The notes under the pieces were generated by a model. The model was not told the DNA's origin. It was given only the letters and a program-made list of their open reading frames with translations, and did no database searches. A stretch of DNA of 64,000 nt from Saccopteryx bilineata (taxonomy: Eukaryota; Chordata; Mammalia; Chiroptera; Emballonuridae): the NCBI RefSeq assembly GCF_036850765.1, contig NC_089490.1, forward strand, positions 273,806,482 to 273,870,481. Reading direction: 5' to 3'. A program made the position numbers and the translations under genes. This document shows, piece after piece, positions 35,434 through 47,770 of this stretch (the first letter of the stretch is position 1; every line of letters begins with the position of its first letter).

Positions 35434-36454
35434 AACAAGTGTGAGGCTATATCTTACTATGGTATTGATCTGTATTTCTGTGATGACTAGTGATGTTGAG
35501 CACCTTTTTATATGTCTACTGGCCTTTTTATGTCTTCTTTTGAGAAATGTCTATCCAGTTCCTCAGCCAATTTTTTAATTAGATTGATTTTTTGGTTAAT
35601 AAATTATTGAGTTTCTTATACATTTTGGATATTCACCCATTATCATATATGGTTTGTAAATATGTTCCCTGATTTCACAGGCTGCTTTTTTACTCTATTG
35701 ATTATTTCCTTGGCTATGCAAAAGTTTTTTTAGTTTATTTATGTTAATTTCACTTGTTCTGTGTAATTTCACATTGTTTTTATTGCCTGTGATTTTGATG
35801 TCATATCCAAAAAATCATTGCCTGATCAAACATAAAGAAGCTTTATTCCTAATTTTGTTTATAAGAACAACAAAAGAATAAAATAATTAGAAATAAACTT
35901 TACTAAAGAGTTCAAAGACTTGTACACTGACAATTATGAGATATTGATGAAGGATAAATAGAAACTCATCTCATGTTCATGAATAGAAGAATTAATATTG
36001 TTAAAATGTTCATACCACCCAAAGTGATATATAGATTAATTGAAATCCCTATTAAAACCCCACTGTTTTTCTTTACAGAAATAGGGAAAAAAATTCTAAA
36101 CATTATATGAAACCACAAAATGCCTCAAATATCTAAAACAGTATTGGGAGTAACAACAAAGCTGGAGGCATCATACTTCTTGATTTCAAAGTATATAACA
36201 CAGATATATGATCAAACAATATGATACTGACATAAAAACAGATAAATAGACCAATAAAACATAACAGAATACAGAAATAAACATGGCAAAAGACAATCTA
36301 TTCAGTAAATGGTGTTGGGAAAAGTGTATATCCACATGGATGTAAATGAAATTGGACATTTATTGTCCACTACATGCAAAAATCAGCTCAAAATTGATTA
36401 AAGACTTAAAAACCTGAAAAATCACTTAGGATACTGGTCATAATACATATTTTA

Positions 36455-36640
36455 CAAATGCTAATTCACCCAAAGTTCACAATAGCTTTGTGAGTTAAAT
36501 ACTGCTTTTACTCCTATTTTGCAAGAGCTAAAACTGAAGAGTTGGGTAGTTTGACCTAGATCTTGCAGTGTGTGTTAAAAATCATAATTTAGACATCAGT
36601 GATTTGGCTGCAGAATCTGTGTACTTGATCTCTCAGATAT
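36455..36640 (+). mobile_element. MIR SINE, ancient
   Basis: The 'ttcacaatagctttgtgagtt', 'ttttactcctattttgcaag' and 'ctaaaactgaagag' blocks follow the MIR core and 3' region in order. The degree of decay fits an ancient mammalian SINE. Confidence 0.6.
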
Positions 36641-39380
36641 AAACACTAAAACAATAATGGGATCAAAAGTCAACCTTCAGGAATTAAAAAAAGCACTCTG
36701 AAGCTTAAAATATTAATTTCTCTAATATCTAAAATTATATCATAATAGAAAACTTTCACACAAGAATAACATTATGCTCTTGCTTTATGATATCCAGTGT
36801 TAGCATAAATGTTTGTAGCTGCTTATTGCCAGTGTGTAGACTTCATCATCTATATCTTAATTAACATGAAATGTTTGAATATGCCCCTTGGTCTAACTAA
36901 GCATATAAGTGTTTAAAGGGCAATCAAAATACCTTTCAAATTTTAGAACTTGTTGAATCAGCAAGTATGAACTGTCATAAGACTTCCTAGATCATTCCTT
37001 AAATATTTTTTCAAAAAATTATTGAGGAATAGAGAATAATTAAAATCCAATACATTACTAGGTTTAATAAAAAGTATTATCAATGAGTATTAGCCCTATG
37101 AAATTAGCATAAAGAATCTGAAAATGCAATACTATGACCATACAATAATCTTGCTAATATTCTGTGATTTGAAGACTGTCATGATAGCTCTTCATTTAGA
37201 ATGAAAATATCCTGGTAATGAAACATTGTGATCATCATTAAGTGTGAAGGTGAAGATGATTGGACTTCCAGTGTGTATGTTGATTTAATAGGTTTCATTA
37301 GCATTTCACAGAAGTAACTCTAATTTGAGCTAAAATCTTTGTACCAGCTTTTGGAATATTTCTTTGCAAGTAGTTTTATAGGGTATCCTCAGTACATGCC
37401 TTCTTTAGCATTTTTTTCATAATAACTGCTACTTTGGGTGGACTAAAGATTCACCATTGAGCTTTGTCTCAGGTGTTTGCATGCAGACATGCATGTGACA
37501 GAACACTGTGGTGCCAGATGGCTTTCAGCCTCCAGCATTTAAGAGGGCAATTCTACCAGCCAAGGCCTCTTATAGCAATAGTACATCCATTTATTCAAAA
37601 GGAATGCATTCATTGCCCACTGTGGACCTAGAATGGAAGGAGCCAATTAAGAGCAAGGAATCCTAGAAAATTATATGAGCTAGTTAAATATAAGTATTTA
37701 AACATTCAAATCACTTAGTAGTTAACAAGGCAGCAAGATGAGCTTATAAAAGGAAGTATTCACACACAATCACGCACTCTCATGCACATGCACACGCACA
37801 CGTACAACCTCATTCATCCAGAAAAGCACAGGAAGCTGTCCTGGTCTGTCCCTTTACTCTTTGAATACTAGGACTCTGTGGAGACTACCATAATTGAGTT
37901 ATAGCCATCACCAATATATGAGATTCCAGCCTGAGCCATGGCAAGTCTAAGTAATAGATTGAAAAATACAATTATTGCTTACCTACAGAATTCCTTTGCT
38001 TGAGAGGTAAGGCATATATATCAAAAAAGTTGTCGTGTTTTTTACCCCAGGCCTATTCAATAAATGAACATTACACCAGGATTCTTACACAGAGTATCTC
38101 TGGAATGGGTTTTGTATTGATTTTTGTAACTACCCTGTTAGATGACGTTATCCCTTAGTGTGTCAGGTTTAGACCAGTCCGCCCGGAGCAGGTCATTGAG
38201 GTGATAACTGTCATTTGGAGGGACAGAAAAGCAATCATAGCTTTTTCATTACTTACTGTTTTCCCCCTGCGAGTGTGGGATCATTTGACATATTATGGCT
38301 TCTGTGATTTAAGCTGCATTCTGAAATTAAGTGCTAGAATATCATGCTGTGGGTTTAGAAAAATCAACCTGATGTCAAAAAACTGCAGGTCCTGTTTGTC
38401 ACACATATCCATGATCACTTTAGATTTTCATCCAAATTATAAGAAAGATAGGTTGTTAGCTAAATATGAATAAATATAACTGTATCTGAAAACAGTTGCA
38501 TGCAATCCAGTAAATTATATTTTATATATATTTTTAATTTTATATTCATTGTTAAAAAATACTATAAACTATAAAACCAATTTTATCACACACATGGATT
38601 GAAAGCGCATGCATTTGAAAAATTTTAATATGTAATGGTAACATCTAATATGTAATGGTAACATTAATTTTTAAATTGCATTTATTTTTTCCTAGTAATT
38701 GTAGGTGAGCAATACAACTTAAAAGCATGAGGGCAGCCAAAAAAAATTGGAAGTGAAATATACTGAACAACCACTCCTATGAGCAACCAAGAACAACCAA
38801 AGGGATGAAAAGGCAATATATAAAGGAACTTAATATATCCACATGAAGTGGTGACAGCCTGTTTTCTAGGTGTGAATAATGTAAACATGTCAGGTGTCCA
38901 TCTCAGCCCACCACATGTGCTGCCAGAATCAGGCCGAGAGTCCATGAGTGCTGCTGAGGTAGTGATGTGCCATTATTTTAGGACTTCTTAGAGTCCGTTT
39001 CCAGAGAGCTTGGCATGACATTCTTTCCATTTCAACCCACTGGTTCTGTTCCAACAGTTGTGATGTTTTTTTTATTAACTAATGTTTTCAAACTCATGCT
39101 ATCTGTACCAATTCCCCTGACTTATATACTCAAGTCATTCCCAACTTAAAATTTCTAAAATAATTCACTTCAATCTTAATTAACCTTCCAATGGTGACTC
39201 TGATCATTTCTCTACTATTCTGTTTCCACATTCTGCTCTTTTCTCATTCCTCATTTTATCACAATCTTAGTTTTGGGGTTTTTTCTTTGTGTTTTTTTTA
39301 AACTATGATGATGATCACTCCTTTGAAACTTGAAAGGAAGTAAAAATATCTTCTTTGTTAAATTAAACAGAAATTTTAAG
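36641..39380. other. Single-copy sequence
   Basis: No gene is recognised. A 20-bp unit ('taatatgtaatggtaacat') is tandemly duplicated at about 38,628-38,667. A CA/CACG-rich patch lies at 37,760-37,806. No open frame has a recognisable domain. Confidence 0.45.
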
Positions 39381-39397
39381 ATCTTTATTCATTTGAC

Positions 39398-40137
39398 CTG
39401 ACCAGGCCATGGCACAGTATATAGAACGTCGGACTGAAATGTGAAAGACCCAGGTTCGAGATCCTGAGGTCACTAGTTTGAGTGTGGGCTCATCTGGCTT
39501 GAGCAAAAAGCTCACCAGCTTGGACCCAAGGTCACTGGCTCAAGCAAGGGGTTACTCGGTCTGCTGAAGGCCTGAGGTCAAAGCACATATGAGAAAGCAA
39601 TCAATGAACAACTAAGGTGCCGCAACGAAAAACTGATGATTGGCCCTAACCTGTTGGCTCAGTGGTAGAGCGTCGGCCTGGCGTGCAAGAGTCCCGGGTT
39701 CGATTCCCAGCCAGGGCACACAAGAGAAGCGCCCATCTGCTTCTCCACCCCTCTCCCTCTCCTTCCTCTCTGTCTCTCTCTTCCCCTCCCACAGACAAGG
39801 CTCCACTGGAGCAAAGTTTGCCCGGGCTCTGAGGATGGCTCTATGGCCTCTGCCTCAGGTGCTAGAATGGCTCTGATTGTGGCAGAGTGACACCCCAAGA
39901 TGGGCAGAGCATCGCCCCCTGGTGGGCATGCTGGGTGGATCCTGGTCGGGTGCATGCGGGAGTCTGTCTGATTGCCTCCCAGTTTCCAGCTACAGAAAAA
40001 TACAAAAAAAAAAAAAAAAAAAAGAAAGAAAGAAAGAAAAAAAAGAAAAACTGATAATTGATGCTTCTCATCTCTCTCCATTCCCATCTGTCCCTATATA
40101 TCCCTCTCTTTGACTCTGTCTCTGTAAAAAAACAAAA
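39398..40137 (+). mobile_element. Type B tRNA-derived SINE, split by a Rhin-1
   Basis: A 17-bp TSD with one mismatch (ATCTTTATTCATTTGAC at 39381-39397; ATCTTTATTCACTTGAC at 40138-40154). The 5' part (39398-39642) has the tRNA-like head and the 'cttgagc...ctcaccagcttggaccc...aaggggttactcggtctgctgaagg' body; the 3' part (40061-40137) has 'atgcttctcatctctctcc' and the tail. A Rhin-1 sits between them at 39,643-40,044, giving a clear relative age. Confidence 0.88.
39643..40044 (+). mobile_element. Rhin-1 SINE nested in a type B SINE
   Basis: TSD GAAAAACTGATGATTG / GAAAAACTGATAATTG (39627-39642 and 40045-40060), derived from the conserved 3' region of the host SINE. All Rhin-1 segments are present, with a single 'catcgccccctggtgggc' block and a long A tail with AAAG repeats. 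Confidence 0.9.
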
Positions 40138-40309
40138 ATCTTTATTCACTTGACTACCTGTGATATTATATCTATTCCTTTCTCCTTAATCTTTCTATTT
40201 TCATCATACTATTAAGACTTTGTTCTCCTGTTTATCTATAATATTACTCTGGGCATTCTTTTTTTGAAATGCACATATTCTATTTTAAATTGTCTTAAAT
40301 ATCATATTA

Positions 40310-40354
40310 ATTGTTTATTGATGCATAACACATTACTTCAAAACTTAGCCTCTT
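40310..40354 (-). mobile_element. MLT1J-like LTR, left part
   Basis: 'tgatgcataacacattacttcaaaacttagcctc' joins across the L1 insertion with the sequence at 48,213 onward to make a continuous inverted MLT1J-type LTR. The identification rests on the joined order of blocks. Confidence 0.6.
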
Positions 40355-40623
40355 TTTTTTTTTTTTCTTTTTTTTTTTTTTTTTATAATTTTATTTTTTT
40401 AATGGGGTGACATCAATAAATCAGGATACATATATTCAAAGATAACAAGTCCAGGTTATCTTGTCATTCAATTATGTTGCATACCCACCACCCAAAGTCA
40501 GATTGTCCTCTGTCACCTTCTATCTTGTTTTCTTTGTGCACCTCCCCACCCCCTATCCCTCTCCCATTCCCCCCTCCCCCCCCGTAACCACCACACTCTT
40601 ATCAATGTCTCTTAGTTTCAGTA

Positions 40624-43600
40624 TTATGTCACACCTACGTATGGAATAATACAGTTCCTGGTTTTTTCTGATTTACTTATTTCGCTTCGTATCATGTTAT
40701 CAAGATCCCACCATTTTGCTGTAAATGTTCCGATGTCATCATTTCTTATGGCTGAGTAGTATTCCATAGTGTATATGTGCCACATCTTCTTTATCCAGTC
40801 ATCTATTGATGGGCTTTTTGGTTGTTTCCATGTCCTGGCCACTGTGAACAATGCTGCAATGAACATGGGGCTGCATGTGTCTTTACGTATCAATGTTTCT
40901 GAGTTTTGGGGATATATACCCAGTAGAGGGATTGCTGGGTCATAAGGTAGTTCTATTTGCAGTTTTTTGAGGAACCACCATACTTTCTTCCATAATGGTT
41001 GTACTACTTTACATTCCCACCAACAGTGGATGAGGGTTCCTTTTTCTCCACAGCCTCTCCAACATTTGCTATTACCTGACTTGCTAATAACAGCTAATCG
41101 AACAGGTGTGAGGTGGTATCTCATTGCCGTTTTGATTTGCATTTCTCTAATAGCTAAAGAAGATGAGCATCTTTTCATATATCTGTTGGCCATTTGTATT
41201 TCTTCCTGGGAGAAGTGTCTATTCATATCCTCCTCCCATTTTTTTATTGGATTGTTTGTTTGTTTGTTTGTTGTTGAGTTTTATGAGTTCTTTGTATATT
41301 TTGGATATTAGGCCCTTATCTGAGCTGTTGTTTGAAAATATCATTTCCCATTTAGTTGGCTTTCTTTTTATTTTGTTATCAGTTTCTCTTGCTGAGCAAA
41401 ACCTTCTTAGTCTGATGTAGTCCCATTCATTAATTTTTGCCTTCACTTCTCTTGCCATTGGAGTCAAATTCATAAAATGCTCTTTTAAACCCAGGTCCAT
41501 GAGTTGAGTACCTATGTCTTCTTCTATGTACTTAATTGTTTCAGGTCTTATGTTTAGATCTTTGATCCATTTTGAGTTAATTTTTGTACAGGGAGAGAGA
41601 CTGTAGTCCAGTTTCATTCTTTTGCATGTGGCTTTCCAGTTTTCCCAGCACCATTTATTGAAGAGGCTTTCTTTTCTCCATTGTGTGTTGTTGGCCCCTT
41701 TATCAAAAATTATTTGACTATATATATGTGGTTTTATTTCTGGACTTTCTATTCTGTTCCATTGGTCTGAGTGTCTATTTTTCTGCCAATACCATGCTGT
41801 TTTGATTGTCGTGGCCCTATAATAGAGTTTGAAGTCAGGTATTGTTATGCCCCCAGCTTCATTCTTTTTCTTTAGGATTGCTTTGGCTATTCAGGGTTTT
41901 TTATAGTTCCATATAAATCTGATGATTTTTTGCTCTATTTCTTTAAAAAACGTCATTGGAAGTTTGATGGGAATTGCATTAAATTTGTATATTGCTTTGG
42001 GTAATATAGCCATCTTGATTATATTTATTCTTCCTAGCCAAGAACAAGGTATATTCTTCCATCTCATTATATCTTTTTCAATTTCCCTTAACAATGGTTT
42101 ATAGTTTTCATTATATAGGTCCTTTACATTCTTTGTTATGTTTATTCCTAAGTATTTTATTTTTTTTGTTGCAATCGTGAAGGGGATTATTCTTTTGAGT
42201 TCCTTCTCAGTTGTTTCATTGTTGGCATATAGAAAGGCTATTGACTTCTGTATGTTAATTTTGTATCCTGCAACCTTACTGTATTGGCTTATTGTTTCTA
42301 GTAGTCTTTTTGTGGATTCTTTGGGGTTTTCGATGTATAGGATCATATCATCTGCAAAAAGTGATACCTTTACTTCTTCTTTTCCGATATGGATGCCTTT
42401 TATTTCTTTGTCTTGTCTGATTGCTGTAGCGAGAACCTCTAGTACCACATTAAATAAGAGTGGAGAGAGTGGACAACCCTGTCTTGTTCCTGATTTAAGG
42501 GGGAAAGCCTTCAGTTTAGTGCCATTTAATATGATGTTAGCTGATGGTTTATCATATATGGCCTTTATCATGTTGAGATATTTTCCTTCTATACCCATTT
42601 TGTTGAGAGTCTTAAACATAAAATTGTGTTGTATTTTATCGAAAGCCTTTTCTGCATCTATTGATAAGATCATGTGGTTTTTGTTCTTTGTTTTGTTGAT
42701 ATGGTGTATTACATTAACCGTTTTACGTATGTTGAACCATCCTTGAGATTCTGGGATGAATCCCACTTGATCATGATGTATTATTTTTTTAATATGTTGT
42801 TGTATTCGATTTGCTAGTATTTTGTTTAGTATTTTAGCATCTGTATTCATTAGAGATATTGGTCTGTAGTTTTCTTTTTTTGTGCCATCCTTGCCTGGTT
42901 TTGGTATGAGGGTTATGTTGGCCTCATAAAATGTGTTTGGAAGTATTGCTTCTTCTTCAATTTTTTGGAAGACTTTGAGTAGAATAGGAACCAAGTCTTC
43001 TTTGAATGTTTGATAAAATTCGCTGGTATAGCCGTCAGGGCCTGGACTTTTATTTTTGGGGAGGTTTTTAATGGTTTTTTCTATTTCTTCTCTACTGATA
43101 GGTCTGTTTAGGCTTTCTGCTTTTTCTTGACTCAGTCTAGGAAGGTTGTATTTTTCTAGGAATTTATCCATTTCTTCTAGGTTGTTGAATTTAGTGGCAT
43201 AAAGTTTTTCATAGAATTCTACAATAATTCTTTGTATATCTACAGTGTCCGTGGTGATTTCTCCTCTTTCATTTTGGATTTTGTTTATATGAGTTCTTTC
43301 TCTTTTTTCCTTGGTAAGTCTTGCCAAGGGTTTGTCAATTTTGTTGATCTTTTCAAAGAACCAGCTCCTTGTTCTATTAATTTTTTCTATAGTTTTTCTG
43401 TTCTCTAATTCATTTATTTCTGCTCTGATTTTTATTATCTCCTTTCTTCGGCTGGTTTTGGGTTGTCTTTGTTCTTCTTTTTCTAGTTCCTTAAGGTGGG
43501 AAGTTAAGTGGTTCACTTGGGCTCTCTCTTGTTTGTTCATATATGCCTGAAGCGATATGAACTTCCCTCTTATCACTGCTTTTGCTGCATCCCATAGATT

Positions 43601-44455
43601 CTGATATGTCGTATTGTCATTTTCATTAGTCTGTATATATCTTTTGATCTCTGCACTTATTTCTTCTTTGACCCATTCATTTTTTAAAAGTATGTTGTTT
43701 AGTTTCCACATTTTTGTGGGATTTTTTCCCTCTTTTTTGCAGTTGAATTCTAGTTTCAAGGCTTTATGATCAGAAAATATGCTTGGTACAACTTCAATTT
43801 TTCTGAATTTGCTGATATTGTTTTTGTGGCCCAACATATGGTCAATTCTTGAGAATGATCCATGTACACTGGAGAAAAATGTATACTCAGTCACTTTGGG
43901 ATGAAATGTCCTGTAGATGTCTATCATATCCAGGTGCTCTAGTGTTTTGTTTAAGGCCACTATGTCTTTGTTGATTCTCTGTTTGGATGACCGATCTAGA
44001 GCCGTCAGCGGTGTATTGAGGTCTCCAAGTATGATTGTATTTTTGTCAGTTTTGGTTTTAAGATCAATAAGTAGCTGTCTTATATATTTTGGTGCTCCTT
44101 GGTTTGGTGCATATATATTAAGAATTGTTATGTCTTCTTGATTCAGTGTCCCCTTAGCCATTATGAAATGGCCATTTTTGTCTCTGAGTACTTTTCCTGT
44201 CTTGTAGTCAGCATGATCAGATATGAGTATTGCTACACCTGCTTTTTTTTGGATGTTATTTGCTTGGAGTATTGTTTTCCAGCCTTTCACTTTGAATTTG
44301 TTTTTATCCTTGTTACTTAGATGAGTTTCCTGTAGGCAGCATACAGTTGGATTTTCTTTTTTAATCCATTCTGCTACTCTGTGCCTTTTTATTGGTGAGT
44401 TTAATCCGTTTACATTTAGTGTAATTATTGATACTTGTGAGTTCCCTATTGCCAT
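40624..44455 (-). pseudogene. ORF2: L1 ORF2p with one premature stop and one frameshift
   Basis: The first 854 codons are open and include the endonuclease (QETHL; GDLN where the other copy has GDFN; SDHK) and the reverse transcriptase with its FADD box. A TGA at 41891-41893 replaces the Gln codon seen after KKP in the intact copy. The frame then continues in register to about 41,272. There an AAAC microsatellite has four units, against three in the intact copy, adding 4 bp and shifting the frame. The remaining C-terminal part, with the Cys-rich segment, is open in the shifted frame (to 40624). If translated, the protein would lack the C-terminal third. Confidence 0.93.
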
Positions 44456-44781
44456 TTTATATCTTGCTTTCTGTTAGTTTCGTGTCTTGTTTGATCCTTC
44501 TCTTTCGTTTTTCTATCTTTTGTTTTTATTTGGTTGTATTCCATACATCTTTCCTCTGTTGCTATCTTTTTTATCTCATGTGCTTCTGTGGTGGTTTTTT
44601 CAATGGTGGTTACCTTTGAGTAATGAAAAGGGTCCCTACCCTGTTCATTGTAGCGAACTATTTTGTGAGTACTTTTGCACTCCATCGTCCTTTGCTACTG
44701 TTAATCTCCATCTTCTCCCCCTCTTTCTTTTTGTTGTTGTCACAGTTTAAATTTGGTTTTATTGTGTTCTTCTTGGAGCTT

Positions 44782-45777
44782 TTACTTGTGGCTCTGTTTT
44801 TTTTTGTTCTTTGTATCTGATTGGAGAACCCCCTTTAGTAATTCCTGGAGTGGGGGTTTTCTCATGATAAATTCCCTCATCTTTTCTGTATCTGTGAATG
44901 TTTTTATTTCTCCTTCATATTTGAAGGATAGCTTTGATGGGTATAGTATTCATGGCTGAAAGTTCCTCTCTTTCAGGACTTTAAATATTGGGGTCCACTC
45001 TCTTCTAGCTTGTAGAGTTTCTGCTGAGAAATCTGATGATAATCTAATGGGCCTTCCTTTATATGTTGTATTCTTCTTTTCCCTGGCTGCCTTGAGAATT
45101 TTTTCTTTGCTGTTGGTTTGTGTCAATTTCATTATGATATGCCTTGGAGTAGGTTTGTTGGGGTTAAGAGAACTTGGAGTTCTGTTTGCTTCTTGAACTT
45201 GAGGCTTTAGTTCTTTCCACAGGCTTGGGAAGTTCTCATCTATTATTTGTTTGAGTATGTTCTCCATTCCATTTTCTCTCTCTTCTCCCTCTGATATACC
45301 TATTATTCTTATGTTATTCTTTTTGATGGAGTCAGATAATTCTTGTAGGGCTATCTCATTTTTTTTAATTTTTGAGTCTCTTTCTTCTTCTCTCTGTTGT
45401 GCCTCAAGTTGCTTGTCTTCTATTTCACTAATCCTCTCTTCTATCTGACCTGTTCTATTAGCTAAGCTTGTTACTTCGTTTTTCAGCTCGTGAATTGAGT
45501 TTTTCATCTCTGTTTGATTTGTTTTTATAGTTTCAATTTCCTTGGACATATATTCTTTGTGTTCATTGAGTTGTTTTCTGAGCTCCCTATATTGCCTTTC
45601 TGTGTTTTCTTGTATATCTCGGAGGATTTTTAGGATTTCTATCTTGAATTCTCTGTCATTTAGCTCCAAGGTTTCCAATATATTAAATTTTTTTTCCATA
45701 GATTTTTCCTCATCTAGCTGTGTTACCTCTCTTTCTTTTGTATCCATGATATTCGATTTTCTCTTCCTTAATGGCAT
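44782..45777 (-). pseudogene. ORF1: L1 ORF1p with a premature stop in the C-terminal domain
   Basis: The reading frame starts at 45777 and would run 331 codons to a TAA at 44782-44784, close to the 338 residues of human ORF1p. A single TGA at 44950-44952 (codon 276) truncates it. Visible parts are an N-terminal basic segment, a long coiled coil (about 35-150, e.g. EYMSKEIETIKTNQTEMKNS), the RRM-like core (KKNNIRIIGISEGEE, PTPRHIIMK) and the C-terminal domain (DFSAETLQARREW) cut after NFQP. The ORF1 product trimerises through the coiled coil and coats L1 RNA. A downstream in-frame part (44949-44785) is still readable, so only one substitution has broken the gene. Confidence 0.93.
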
Positions 45778-47144
45778 CTGAGGGTGGTTTTGTTGATAGT
45801 ATTAATGAAATTTAATAAAGAATAAAAAGTTAAAAAAAATAAAAAAAAATAAAAAATTGAAGAGTTGTTTTTTTAAAAAAAAATTAATAATGAAATAAAG
45901 AAAAATAAAATAAAATAAAAATTTTTAAAAAAAGGAAATTATTCCCCCCCTCCTTTTTTCCTCTCCTCTCCTCTCCCCTCTTTCTTGAGAAAACCTTGTG
46001 GTGGACTGTGAGTTATAACAAACAATGCCTGTGATGGAGGGCCTGAATTGGGGAAAAGTAATAAAGGGGCAAAAAAGAAAAAAAGAAAAAAAAGGAAAAA
46101 GGAAAAAAAAAGAGCGTATGGACCCACAAAAAGCAAATAAGTAAAAAATTTGGGTCAAAAATAAAATTATTTGCTTTTAGGTGTTGGTTGTCTAAGAGTT
46201 ATGATGAGAGGAATAAGAGGAAAACGGAAAAATGGGGGGACCAATTAAAAACTTACTATTGTATTTAGTGGAACAAGAACTAGATAATATGGAGAGCCAG
46301 GGATGGGAGCACTGCTAGTGAGTTAAAAAGGTGAAGTAAAACCCCCCCAAAATGCCACAAACATAGGTTTGAGTCCCAGATAAGATAATTTGTTTGTTAT
46401 TGAGGTTTGAATGAGAGGAGATGTAAAGGAGAAAGGAAGAAACTAATATAGAGGGAGAAAAGAAAGAGAGAGAGAGAAAAAAAAGAGGGAACCACTAAAA
46501 GAAGAAAAAAGAAAGGAGAGAGAGAGAGAGTTAAGGGTTTTGGAGTGCAACCCTCATAGAGAGAAAGGAAGAGAAGAGAAAAGATAATGGGAGATGTAAC
46601 ACTTATGGGTAGTGTAGTTCAAGGAGAGGAGAGAGTAAGACCAGTAGAGAGTTAATCGGCCAAATTGGAGGAAGAAAAAAAAAGTCTCAAGAATGAAGAT
46701 AAGAGAAACAAACGAACAAATATAATAAAATGTGATAGGTTATAAAGTCTGCAGATTATTCTTGATTTTGAGAGGTTATCTTCTTGCTTTTTCTTTTCTC
46801 TCCCTCTTCCTGGTCGGTGACTCTGTACCCCGGGTTCTGCCCCTTTGGCACGCTCAGGTAGAGGCTTGCAGTTGATAAGTCTCTATGGCAATGTCATGTA
46901 TTGTGCTTTAGTCTCGTGGGAGTCGAGGCTCATTAGCATTTATAGGCTCCGACAGTGAGAGAGTCCGTGTTCCTGGAGCCTTTCTCCTAGTCTTTCCTTC
47001 CTCAATTAGTAGCCTGATAATCCAGCTATGGGGTTGCTGCTGCCTCTGCCTGGATAGTAAGAGGCTCAAAGAGCTGGCAACTCCCCACTCTATTTCCACT
47101 CAGCACAGGGCTCTGGGTAAGGCTCAGTCAGTCAGAGCTGCTAG

Positions 47145-47770
47145 CATAATCAGGCGGGCTTTCCGCCCACTCAAAGACCACTGGCTCTGCCACTCTGTCC
47201 GGTAACACAAGCGGGCGCCCACTTCTGGGGGGCGCTTGGAGGAAACTCTCACTCACTGTCTGCGACCAGGATATCCAGCCAGCAGTCTCACACTCTGAGT
47301 GAAACCCCCAACCGCAGGGAAAAGTTGCAGCGTTGGAATTGAGTCTCGCTCCGTCCCCGTGCGCGGCTTTTGCAAGGCGCTGGGGCGGCTCGAGATTCCG
47401 CTTTGGCCCACACAAAGGCCCCTGACTCTGCCCCTCTCTGCGATAACACAGGCGCGCACTGCCGAGGCACTCGGAGGAATCGCTCACTCCTTATCTGCGC
47501 GCGCACACCAGGATATGAGGCCGGCCGCGGTTCCCTCTGAGTGAAACCTTCACCAGCACGGAAAATCTCCACCGTTGGAAGTAGTTCTCACTCCCTCCCG
47601 TGCGTGGCTTTCCCAGGGCGCTGGGGCTGCCCAGAGACTCTGTCCTCGGCCCACAGAAAGGCCTCTGACCCTGCCTCTCCGTGGGGCAACACGGGCACCC
47701 ACTCTCGGGGCCTAGGAAGAAATTCTCGCCCACTAACTGCGCACCGACCAGGAGACCGGGTAAAATGGCC
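47145..47770 (-). repeat. About 242-bp tandem monomers in the L1 5' UTR (2.5-3 units)
   Basis: The block '(g)taacac-aggcg-gcac' recurs at 47203, 47444 and 47687, giving periods of 241 and 243. The surrounding landmarks recur with the same spacing: 'aaaggcccctgactctgcc', 'ggaggaaactctcactc', 'accaggatat', 'ctctgagtgaaacc' and 'ggcttt..ca(a)ggcgctggggc'. Outer units are partial. The organisation resembles rodent L1 promoters built of roughly 200-bp monomers. Sequence similarity to those is not claimed. Confidence 0.85.

Larger units (their letters stand above)
32741..36425 (-). mobile_element. Old L1 (-) with inverted 5' segment, interrupted by a later insertion
   Basis: From 32,741 to 33,586 and from 35,447 to about 35,825 the minus strand reads as an L1 3' UTR and ORF2 C-terminus ('gtcctccaggttcattcatg' class of sequence on the + strand). 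From about 35,840 to 36,425 the plus strand reads as an earlier part of ORF2 (YLGI-N-FTKEFKDLY through the WCWEK region), and the two parts meet end to end in protein order. This is twin priming again. Many stops show considerable age. The ORF1-bearing insert at 33,587-35,433 split it later. Confidence 0.8.
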
